A stretch of 64,000 nucleotides of DNA from CAVVNP01 sp963800235 (GTDB lineage: Bacteria > Actinomycetota > Acidimicrobiia > Acidimicrobiales > Iamiaceae): the NCBI GenBank assembly GCA_963800235.1, contig CAWDAD010000002.1:99600-163599 (forward strand), given 5' to 3'. The first letter of the stretch is position 1, and each line of letters opens with the position of its first letter. This document shows, in pieces, positions 17,509 through 25,143 of this stretch. The notes under the pieces are model-generated. The model ran no database searches and was not told the DNA's origin. It saw nothing but the letters and a program-made list of their open reading frames with translations. Both the position numbers and the translations under genes were made by a program.

Positions 17509-18279
17509 ATGCCGGCTCCCGTCGACGAGGCCCTGCTCGAGCAGGCGGTGCAGCTGGTCCGCCGCGCCGGCCACCTCACCCTGCGCCACTTCCGCACCGA
17601 GGACCTGCACATCGACCGCAAGGGCGACGGCACCCCGGTCACGGTGGCGGACCGCAACGCCGAGCGGTTCCTGCGCGAGGAGCTCGCCCGGCTGTTCCCG
17701 GACGACGGCGTGTACGGCGAGGAGGAGACGGAGAAGCCGGGGTCGTCGGGCCGGCGGTGGATCATCGACCCGATCGACGGCACCAAGGCCTTCACCCACG
17801 GCGTGCCGCTCTACACCAACCTGCTGGCCCTCGAGGACGACGCCGGGATCGCCCTCGGGATCGTGAACGTGCCCGCCCTGCAGGAGACGGTGTTCGCGGC
17901 GAGGGACCTCGGGTGCTTCTGCAACGAGGACCGGGTGCGGGTCAGCGACCGGACCGAGCTGTCCGGCTCCTACGTGAGCACCAGCAGCTTCGCCCCGTGG
18001 TCCGACGCGCAGCTCGCCGCCACCCGGGCCGCCCACGCCCACCTGCGCACCTGGGGAGACGGCTACGGCTACGTGCTGGTCGCCACCGGTCGGATCGAGG
18101 CCATGGTCGACCCCCGCGCCGAGCTCTACGACCTGGCGCCGATGCCGGTGATCCTCGCCGAGGCCGGCGGGCGGTTCACCTCCCTCGACGGGGACGACGG
18201 GCCGGGCACCGGCAGCGGGGTGGCGAGCAACGGCCGCATCCACGACGCCCTGCTCGACCTGCTCGCCGACCAGGGGTGA
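17509..18279 (+). CDS. hisN: Histidinol-phosphatase, inositol monophosphatase type
   Basis: A 256-aa member of the inositol monophosphatase family. The Mg2+-binding motifs are present: GEEE near residue 72, DPIDGTKAF near residue 87 and, at the C-terminal end, a 'YDLAPMPVILAEAGG' segment where the family has W/YD-x-A. The 'DPIDGTKAF' variant (rather than DPLDGT) and size are typical of actinobacterial HisN, which dephosphorylates histidinol phosphate in histidine biosynthesis. A related inositol phosphatase role cannot be fully excluded. Confidence 0.85.
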   Translation: MPAPVDEALLEQAVQLVRRAGHLTLRHFRTEDLHIDRKGDGTPVTVADRNAERFLREELARLFPDDGVYGEEETEKPGSSGRRWIIDPIDGTKAFTHGVPLYTNLLALEDDAGIALGIVNVPALQETVFAARDLGCFCNEDRVRVSDRTELSGSYVSTSSFAPWSDAQLAATRAAHAHLRTWGDGYGYVLVATGRIEAMVDPRAELYDLAPMPVILAEAGGRFTSLDGDDGPGTGSGVASNGRIHDALLDLLADQG

Positions 18280-18322
18280 TCGAGGCCCCGGCCACCCCGG
18301 GCTCCCCCACTACCGTGCTCGC

Positions 18323-20725
18323 ATGACTGCGGTGCCCGAGGCGCCGGTGGCCCGCGGCCTCACCGACGCCGAGGTCGCCGAGCGGCGACGGAACGGCCAG
18401 ACCAACGACGTCCCGCTCCGCCCGTCGCGCACCTTCGGCCAGATCGTGCGGGCCAACGTCTTCACCCGCTTCAACGCCCTGCTCGGCGGCCTGTTCGTGG
18501 TCATCCTCGTCGCCGGGCAGGCCAACGACGCCCTCTTCGGCGGGGTGCTGATCTCCAACACGCTCATCGGCATCATCCAGGAGACCCGGGCCAAGCGCAC
18601 CCTCGACCGCCTGGCGGTGCTCAGCGCGCCCCGGGCCCGCATCCGCCGCGACGGCACCGAACAGGACCTCGACGTGGCCGAGGTCGTGCTCGACGACGTG
18701 CTCCTCCTCGGCCAGGGCGACCAGGTCGTGGTCGACGGCGAGCTGCTCGACACCTTCGGCCTCGAGATCGACGAGAGCCTCCTCACCGGCGAGGCCGACC
18801 CGGTCGCCAAGGAGCCCGGCGACGAGGTGCTCTCGGGCAGCTTCGTCACCGCCGGGACCGGCGCCTACCGGGCCACCAAGGTCGGGCGCGAGGCCTACGC
18901 CGTCCGCCTGGCCGAGGACGCCCGCAAGTTCACCCTGGTCCGCTCCGAGCTGTACCAGGGCATCGACCACATCATCAAGGTCGTCAGCTGGGCGATGGTC
19001 CCCACCGGCACCCTGCTCCTGATCAGCCAGATCATCGCCCACCGCGACAACGGCATCCAGGAGATCGTGGGTGGCACGGTGGCCGGCCTGGTGGCCATGG
19101 TGCCCGAGGGTCTGGTGCTGCTGACCAGCATCGCCTTCGCGGTCAGCGTGGTGCGCCTCGGGCGGCGCCAGGTGCTGGTGCAGGAGCTGCCGGCGGTCGA
19201 GACCCTCGCCCGGGTCGACACCATCTGCCTGGACAAGACCGGCACGTTGACGAGCGGCGCCATCCGCTTCGAGCGCATCGACGTGTGCGACGGGCAGGAC
19301 GCCGGGCTCGTCGCCGTCGCGCTGGCCACCGTGGTCGGGGCGGACCCCGACCCCAACCCCACCCTCCGGGCCGTGGCCGACGGCCTGACCGTCGATTCCG
19401 GGCGATGGGACCTCGTCCGGTCCGTCCCGTTCTCGTCCGCCCGGAAGTGGAGCGCCGCCGACGCCGCCGACCGCGGCACCTGGGTGCTCGGGGCGCCCGA
19501 GGTCGTGCTCGGTCCCGACGTGGCCGGCCTGGCCGCCCAGGTGCGCGACGAGGCCGAGCGCGGACGGCGGGTGCTGGTGCTGGCCCGCAGCAGGGAGCGG
19601 CTGGTCGGTGAGGCGCTGCCGGTCGGCCTCGCGCCGAGCGCCCTCGTGCTGCTCGACGACGAGGTGCGGACCGAGGCGCCCGACACGCTGCGCTACTTCG
19701 CCGACCAGGGGGTGGCGGTCAAGGTCATCTCCGGCGACCACCCCCGCACCGTGGGGGCCATCGCCCGCCGGGCCGGTGTCGACGTGCTGGGCGAGGTCGT
19801 CGACGCCGAGGACCTCCCGGAGGACCCCGCCGCCCTCGGCGAGCTCCTCGACCGCCACACGGTGTTCGGGCGGGTGAAGCCCCACCAGAAGCGGGCCATG
19901 GTGGGCGCGCTGCAGGAGGCCGGCCACTGCGTGGCCATGACCGGTGACGGCGTCAACGACGTGCTCGCCCTGAAGGACGCCGACATCGGCATCGCCATGG
20001 GCTCCGGGAGCCCGGCCACCCGGGCCGCCGCCCAGCTGGTGCTGCTCGACGGCTCGTTCTCCTCGCTGCCGCCGGTCGTCGGCGAGGGCCGGCGGGTCAT
20101 CGGCAACATCGAGCGGGTCGCCAACCTGTTCCTGACCAAGACCGTGTACTCCATGCTCCTGGCCCTGGCCATCGGGGTCGCCGGCTGGCCGTTCCCCTTC
20201 CTGCCGCGGAACCTGACCCTGATCGGCAGCCTCACCATCGGCACCCCCGGCTTCTTCCTCGCCCTCGCCCCGAACCGCAAGCGGGCCGAGCCCGGCTTCG
20301 TGCTGCGGGTGCTGCGCTTCGCCGCACCGGCCGGGTTCGTGGCCGCCACCGCCACCTTCGTCGCCTACGCCATCGCCCGCGGCGGGGAGCCGGCCAGCAC
20401 CCCCCTGGCCCGGGCCGAGGCCCGCACCGCCGCCACCCTGGTCCTGGCCGCCATCGGGCTGCTCGTCCTGCTACGCCTGTCGGTGCCGCTCACCCGGTGG
20501 CGCGTGATCCTGGTGGCGGCGATGGCCGGCGCCATCAGCCTGTCGGTGGCGCTGCCGGCCGGCCGGGAGTTCTTCGCCCTCGACCTCCCCCCGGCCACGA
20601 CCTGCGCCTGGGCCGCCCTGGTGGCCGCGCTCGCCGGCACGTGGCTGCTGCTCTGGGTGCACCACAGCGAGACCCACGCCGGTCGCTACGAGCGGCTGCT
20701 CGACCGGATCGTCCGCGTCACCTGA
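18323..20725 (+). CDS. P-type cation-transporting ATPase (CtpE-like)
   Basis: An 800-aa P-type ATPase. The phosphorylation motif DKTGTLT has its Asp at residue 304; TGES-like 'LLTGEADPV' lies near 154; the hinge reads TGDGVNDVLALKDADIGIAMG. The opening 'GLTDAEVAERRRNGQTND...QIVRANVFTRFNALLG' closely resembles mycobacterial CtpE, a calcium-uptake ATPase. It has four N-terminal and about six C-terminal membrane spans. Ion specificity is inferred from that resemblance only. Starts 43 bp after hisN. Confidence 0.9.
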   Translation: MTAVPEAPVARGLTDAEVAERRRNGQTNDVPLRPSRTFGQIVRANVFTRFNALLGGLFVVILVAGQANDALFGGVLISNTLIGIIQETRAKRTLDRLAVLSAPRARIRRDGTEQDLDVAEVVLDDVLLLGQGDQVVVDGELLDTFGLEIDESLLTGEADPVAKEPGDEVLSGSFVTAGTGAYRATKVGREAYAVRLAEDARKFTLVRSELYQGIDHIIKVVSWAMVPTGTLLLISQIIAHRDNGIQEIVGGTVAGLVAMVPEGLVLLTSIAFAVSVVRLGRRQVLVQELPAVETLARVDTICLDKTGTLTSGAIRFERIDVCDGQDAGLVAVALATVVGADPDPNPTLRAVADGLTVDSGRWDLVRSVPFSSARKWSAADAADRGTWVLGAPEVVLGPDVAGLAAQVRDEAERGRRVLVLARSRERLVGEALPVGLAPSALVLLDDEVRTEAPDTLRYFADQGVAVKVISGDHPRTVGAIARRAGVDVLGEVVDAEDLPEDPAALGELLDRHTVFGRVKPHQKRAMVGALQEAGHCVAMTGDGVNDVLALKDADIGIAMGSGSPATRAAAQLVLLDGSFSSLPPVVGEGRRVIGNIERVANLFLTKTVYSMLLALAIGVAGWPFPFLPRNLTLIGSLTIGTPGFFLALAPNRKRAEPGFVLRVLRFAAPAGFVAATATFVAYAIARGGEPASTPLARAEARTAATLVLAAIGLLVLLRLSVPLTRWRVILVAAMAGAISLSVALPAGREFFALDLPPATTCAWAALVAALAGTWLLLWVHHSETHAGRYERLLDRIVRVT

Positions 20726-20769
20726 CCGGTACCGGCCCGGGCCGGCGCCACCCAGCCGGTGCCTACCGG

Positions 20770-21315
20770 TCAGCTCGGGCCGTCGTCGCGCACCCGCTGC
20801 AGGTCGTCGAGGGCCTCGCGCAGCTGGCCGATCCACTCGCCCTGGTGCTCGGCGACCAGCGCCACGCACCAGGCCAGGGCCTCGCTCCGGCTGCGGGCGA
20901 CCCCGGCGTCGATGAGGGTGTCGAGCACCGCCCGCTCCTGCATCCGCAGCCGGGTCATCACCGGCACGGCGGCGGTGGTGAACATCCGACGTTCGTCGGC
21001 GCACACGACGCCCCAGGACACCTTGCGCTCCCACAGGTGCTCGGCGTCGGCGGCGATGCGCATGCGCAGCTCCCGGGTCTCCTCCCGGAACCCGTCGATC
21101 CGGGCCCGCCCTGCGATGCGCCGCCGGTCCTCGGCCTCGTCGTCGCCCAGGTCCGGCGACGGCAGGGTGCCGAGGACCTGGATCTCCTCCCGGTCGCAGC
21201 GGACCTCGGGGGGTCCGACGAACCAGGAGTCGGGCAGCCTCCCGACGAACCAGGCGGCCAGATCGGCGATCTGGTCGGGGCGGGTCGGATCCGGTCGTGC
21301 GCTCGCAGGCGTCAT
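20770..21315 (-). CDS. Conserved hypothetical protein
   Basis: A 181-aa soluble protein, acidic and Arg-rich, with the stretch 'DLAAWFVGRLPDSWFVGPPEVRCDREEIQVLGTL' at the N-terminus and a helical C-terminal half ('ARSRSEALAWCVALVAEHQGEWIGQLREALDDL') similar in feel to a ribbon-helix-helix or small helical bundle. I do not recognise a family. An AT-rich TAATCT about 7 nt upstream of the ATG suggests a leaderless transcript. It is convergent with the P-type ATPase gene. Confidence 0.75.
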   Translation of the reverse strand: MTPASARPDPTRPDQIADLAAWFVGRLPDSWFVGPPEVRCDREEIQVLGTLPSPDLGDDEAEDRRRIAGRARIDGFREETRELRMRIAADAEHLWERKVSWGVVCADERRMFTTAAVPVMTRLRMQERAVLDTLIDAGVARSRSEALAWCVALVAEHQGEWIGQLREALDDLQRVRDDGPS

Positions 21316-21392
21316 GCTTACGAGATTACACGCTTGCAGCGCCGCCGCCGGTGGGCGGTGGACCGCCGACCCCTGGGCCGGACCGTGGGAGA

Positions 21393-22250
21393 TCAGGCGG
21401 TGACCGCGCTACCGCTCAGCTCGCAGGGGTCGAGGCGGGTGTGCCAGTGCGATGCCTCACCGATGGCGCCGGCGTAGCCGGCCTTGCGCCGGGCGACCCG
21501 GCCGGTCGGCTCGGTCTCGACCACCGGCGTGCGGTACTGGGCCTCGATCCCCTCGCGCATCATCTCCAGGGCCTCGCTGCGGAGCTGGGAGATGCGGGAC
21601 TCGGTGACGCCGAGCAGGCGGGCCAGGTCCGGCGACTTGCGGCCCTCGAGGAAGTAGCCGACGATCACCAGCCGGTGGCGCTCGGGCAGCAGCTCGACCG
21701 CGTCACGAAGGTAGGCGTGCAGCTCGCGGGCCTCGAGCTCCTCGGACGGCTCCATCACCTGGGTGTCGGAGAGCATGTCGACGAGGGTGACCTCCTCCTC
21801 GGCGTCGCTCACCTCGTAGTCCAGCGCAAGGACGACCGAACGAAAGAGCCGGTCCTGCAGGCGCCGGAGCGCCTCCTTGGACAGGCCGAGCGCCTCGGCG
21901 GTCTCGTCCGCGTTGGGCACCCGGCCCAGCTCGGTGGCCAGCCGCTGCTCCACCTGCTCGAGTCGGCGCGCCAGGGTCCGGACCGAGCGGGGCGCCCAGT
22001 CGGCGGCCCGCACCGCATCGAGGATCGCTCCCCGGATGCGCTGGGCGGCGAACCGGTCGAAGGGCACCCCCCGTGACGGGTCGTAGCGCCGGGCGGCCTC
22101 GACCAGCCCCAGCGCGCCGGCGGTGGCCAGCTCCTCGCGGTCCACGTGACGCGGGAAGTGCACCGCCACCTGGAACACCACGTGGCGCACCAACGGCAGA
22201 TGCGCCTCGATCAGATCGTGCAGCTCGTTCTTCTCGGCAACAGCTTTCAT
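21393..22250 (-). CDS. RNA polymerase sigma factor, FliA/WhiG family
   Basis: A 285-aa sigma-70 family group 3 factor. Region 2 reads HLPLVRHVVFQVAVHFPRHVDREELATAGALGLVEAARRYDPSRGVPFDRFAAQRIRGAILDAVR, cut here for description at residues 11-75. Region 3 follows (VRTLARRLEQVEQRLATELGR, 79-100), and region 4 carries the helix-turn-helix (SPDLARLLGVTESRISQLRSEALEMM). This is the FliA/WhiG pattern controlling motility or developmental genes. The ATG at 22250 is chosen for its GAGGGGTG ribosome site. No flagellar gene is nearby, so its regulon is unknown. A 40-residue tail after region 4 is longer than usual. Confidence 0.9.
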   Translation of the reverse strand: MKAVAEKNELHDLIEAHLPLVRHVVFQVAVHFPRHVDREELATAGALGLVEAARRYDPSRGVPFDRFAAQRIRGAILDAVRAADWAPRSVRTLARRLEQVEQRLATELGRVPNADETAEALGLSKEALRRLQDRLFRSVVLALDYEVSDAEEEVTLVDMLSDTQVMEPSEELEARELHAYLRDAVELLPERHRLVIVGYFLEGRKSPDLARLLGVTESRISQLRSEALEMMREGIEAQYRTPVVETEPTGRVARRKAGYAGAIGEASHWHTRLDPCELSGSAVTA

Positions 22251-22421
22251 CACACCCCTCCCAATTCGGGTATCTCCGCTCACCGAGAGGGTTTTCGCCA
22301 CGATCCGCCACACCTTGAGCGCGTTTCGGACGATTTGTCCGATCCGTCCTCGGCAAAGGGCCGTTCGGCCCATGTCATGCAGGGGCGCTCCGACGAGCCG
22401 GACCCTGGATCCGGCCCTGGA

Positions 22422-23411
22422 TCAGGAGGCGGCGGCGCCCTCGAAGGCGGCCACCTTGACCCCCCGGCGCGACAGCTCGGCCAGGAAGGGCACCGGGTCG
22501 ACCAGGGAGGCCAGCCCGGCCGCCCCGGCCGGCAGCTCGCCGGCGGCGGCCTGCACCGCCACCAGGGCGGCGACCGCGCCGGCGGCGACGCCCGGGCGGT
22601 CCATGGCGCCCAGCACCTGCACCGACTGCACCGCGTCGCGGCGACCGCGCATCTCCAGGCGCACCGCTCCCGGCCCGCCCTCGGGATGCGGGCGGCGCAA
22701 CATGGGCAGCCGGGACGTGAAGCGGTCACGCCGGGTCGCGGCCATCCGGGCGGTGATCCGCTGCACGCCGGGCAGCGCCTGGCGCAGCAGCAGGGCGTCG
22801 GGCAGCTCGGCCCGGTAGCAGTCGGCTGCGCCGATCGGGTCGGGGAACCAGCAGAGCTCGCGGCCCGACCCGGCGGAGCGGTGCACCCAGCCTCCGTCGC
22901 GCCAGTCGACCGCCCGCCCGTGGAGCGCCCGGTGGTGCTGGCGCGCGCACGCCGGTCCGCCGGTGCCCTGCCGGGCCACGTGGATCTCGTCGACCTGGTC
23001 GAACTGGGAGGCGGCGTGGCGGGCGAGCACGCAGGTGAGGCCGGGCGAGAACGCGGCCCCGACGGCGATGGTGACGCCTCGGACCTCGGCCTCCGGCGCC
23101 AGGTCGAGCAGGCCGCGCACGTCGCCGATGGCGTCGGAGGTCGACACCACGGGGATCCCCCGGCCGAGCAGCGCCCTGGCCACCTCGACGTGGCCGCCGG
23201 GGGGCGAGGCCACCACCACGGCGTCGGCCTCGAGGTCGCGGCCGGGTCGGCCGGCGTCGACGATGGCCGACTCGCCGAGGGCGGCGGAGACCTCGTCGAG
23301 GCGTTGGGCGTCGGTGTCCTGCACCAGCACCCGATCGACCTCGGAGGTCGACGCCAGCTGGCGGGCCGCCCGGGCTCCGACCGCGCCCAGGCCGACGACG
23401 GCGACCCGCAT
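22422..23411 (-). CDS. NAD(P)-binding oxidoreductase, saccharopine-dehydrogenase-like
   Basis: A 329-aa protein with an N-terminal Rossmann fold (VAVVGLGAVGARAARQL, residues 3-19) and 'ADAVVVASPPGGHVEVARALLGRGIPVVSTSD' near residues 62-93, typical of Gfo/Idh/saccharopine-dehydrogenase-type enzymes. A substrate domain follows with 'AVGAAFSPGLTCVLARHAA'. Exact reaction unknown. Its ATG overlaps the stop of a 43-aa upstream ORF (TGATG), indicating coupling. Confidence 0.8.
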   Translation of the reverse strand: MRVAVVGLGAVGARAARQLASTSEVDRVLVQDTDAQRLDEVSAALGESAIVDAGRPGRDLEADAVVVASPPGGHVEVARALLGRGIPVVSTSDAIGDVRGLLDLAPEAEVRGVTIAVGAAFSPGLTCVLARHAASQFDQVDEIHVARQGTGGPACARQHHRALHGRAVDWRDGGWVHRSAGSGRELCWFPDPIGAADCYRAELPDALLLRQALPGVQRITARMAATRRDRFTSRLPMLRRPHPEGGPGAVRLEMRGRRDAVQSVQVLGAMDRPGVAAGAVAALVAVQAAAGELPAGAAGLASLVDPVPFLAELSRRGVKVAAFEGAAAS

Positions 23412-23542
23412 CAGCGGAAGTCCGGGCCCGACAGCTCCCGCCAGCCCCCCCGTTGGGGCGGCACCCCGCCCGTGCCCCTGACCCGGAGGGCGGCGGCCAC
23501 CAGCGCGGCGATGCCGAGCGCGCCGAGCACCCGTCGGATCAT
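23411..23542 (-). CDS. 43-aa single-span membrane peptide
   Basis: A short ORF (ATG at 23542) encodes MIRRVLGALGIAALVAAALR and then a charged tail ending GWRELSGPDFR. One N-terminal membrane span follows two arginines. Its TGA shares the A of the next gene's ATG (TGATG), which argues that it is translated. Function unknown. Confidence 0.6.
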   Translation of the reverse strand: MIRRVLGALGIAALVAAALRVRGTGGVPPQRGGWRELSGPDFR

Positions 23543-23654
23543 CCTCACCGCTTCGTCCTCACCAGTCGACCTCCTTCGGACCCGGACCGCCGCAGGACGG
23601 TGCCGTACCGGCCCGGCGTGGTGCCGGCGTCGGGAGGCGTTCCACGCGACCTCG

Positions 23655-23718
<64 letters not shown>

Positions 23719-23728
<10 letters not shown>

Positions 23729-24618
23729 GGAGAGCCCTGGACGGTACCCGGTCGGTCGGTCGAGCGGCCAGCCCGATCGCCCCCCGCAGGATCGGCCGGC
23801 GCCGAGGCGGCGGACGGGGCCGGGTGCCCGTTCGAGGCGGCCGCGACGCCCCCGCCGCCGGCCTGGTCACCGGCACCGCCAGGCTGGTGACGGGCCTCCC
23901 ACTCGGCCAGCGTGGGGTTGCGCTTGATGCGGTAGCCGGACGACGGCTCCTCCTCGATCACGGTCAGGCGGATGCCGCCGGTCAGCTCGCTCACCACGTT
24001 CACCAGCCCGGCCACCAGCACGGCGATGACGGAGAAGGCGAGGACCAGCACCGCCCCGCCGGCGGCCACCCCCTTGAACATCTGGGGACCGTGGAAGGTC
24101 CAGTTGTTGAAGCCGACGTCCTTCATGAAGCTCTCGAACTTGGAGACCAGCCCCGAGCTGTTCAGGAAGGCCCAGAGCCCGGCGGTGGCCATGAGCACCG
24201 AGGCGTAGATGCAGGTGTTGAGCACCAGCGCCAGCTTGAAGACCGACCAGAGGTCGATCCGCCGCAGGATGCGGTGCACCCGCCGACCGCGTCGTGGGGC
24301 GCGCCGGCTGCGACCTGCCTTGGGGATGGGCACCGGTCCCGTCGGGACCGTGGTGGCGGCGACCGCCGCCTGCTGCGCCTTGCGCTCGCGGCGCGACGGC
24401 CGGCGCTGGCGCTTGCCCGTCTGGCGCGAGGTGGCAGGCCGCTCACGGGTCAGGTCGTGCTCGGGAGCCGACGCCGGCGGCGCCACCGGCGGGGAGGTCG
24501 GCAGGCTCGAGGCCAGGGCCAGCGCAGGACCCGGATCGGCGGCGCCGCCGGTGGGCGGTGTCGCTCGCTCCGGGCCGCCGAGGGCGGCCTCTGCCGGGTC
24601 CCGGCGTTTCGACGGCAC
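23719..24618 (-). CDS. DUF3566 membrane protein downstream of gyrA
   Basis: A 299-aa protein. A long disordered Pro/Ala/Arg-rich N-terminus (about 125 residues) precedes the DUF3566 core: 'RRIDLWSVFKLALVLNTCIYASVLMATAGLWAF' (first span), then 'GVAAGGAVLVLAFSVIAVLVAGLVNVVSELTGGIRLTVIEE' (second span). This is the protein found between gyrA and ileT in mycobacteria (Rv0007 place). Function unknown; it likely sits in the cell membrane near the division or envelope machinery. A low-complexity Gly/Ala/Pro tail overlaps tRNA-Ile by 10 bp. Starts with GTG. Confidence 0.9.
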
Positions 24619-24688
24619 CCTCGTACCTTACGGGGCGCGGCCCGCCGACCGGGGCCCGGAGGAGCGGGCCCGGAGGAGCGGGGTCCGC

Positions 24689-25036
24689 TCACCGCCGGGC
24701 CGGCCCGTCGCGCGTCCGCCGGGCGCGGGCGGTGGCCTCGAACCCGTCGCGCCGGACCGTGACCACCACGTCGGCGCCCGCCTCCCGGTAGTCGGTGATG
24801 GTCGCGCCGTTCGCCGCCGCCAGCCGGTCGGCGTCGGCCCGACCGTCGAGCGCGCCGGCCAGCGCCGAGGCGTCGGCGGCCGCCTGAGCGCGGGCCCGGG
24901 CGGCGGTGGCCACCCCCAGCCGCACCGTCCCGATCGCCACCAGGCCGGCCACCGCCACCACCGCCACCACCAGCACGGTCGCCTGTCCCCGCTCGGCACC
25001 AGCGCCCCGTCGGGCGCCCTCGTCGTGTCGCCGCAT
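24689..25036 (-). CDS. TadE/TadG-like (Rv3654c-type) pilus-associated protein
   Basis: A 115-aa protein with 'ERGQATVLVVAVVAVAGLVAIGTVRLGVATAARARAQAAADASALAGA' at residues 15-62, the type IV-pilin-like/TadG N-terminal segment found in secretion-neighbourhood TadE-like proteins. It has a single membrane span and a small extracytoplasmic domain. No tad ATPase or prepilin gene is in the window, so it is an isolated copy between gyrA and DUF3566. Confidence 0.75.
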   Translation of the reverse strand: MRRHDEGARRGAGAERGQATVLVVAVVAVAGLVAIGTVRLGVATAARARAQAAADASALAGALDGRADADRLAAANGATITDYREAGADVVVTVRRDGFEATARARRTRDGPARR

Positions 25037-25118
25037 CGCTCCTCCTCGCGCCCCCGAGGGCGCGCTCGTCCGTCCGGTTCGGGGGAAGGAGGGGCGCCGT
25101 CACCGACGCCCGAGCGCG

Positions 25119-25140
25119 GCCGCCGGTCCGTGCCGGCGGC
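25119..25140 (-). terminator. Hairpin terminator after gyrA
   Basis: GCCGCCGG, 6-base loop, CCGGCGGC starts 4 bp after the gyrA stop. A second inverted repeat, CGCGCCC-CCGA-GGGCGCG, lies at 25047-25064 just before the TadE-like gene. Confidence 0.6.
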
Positions 25141-25143
25141 TCG

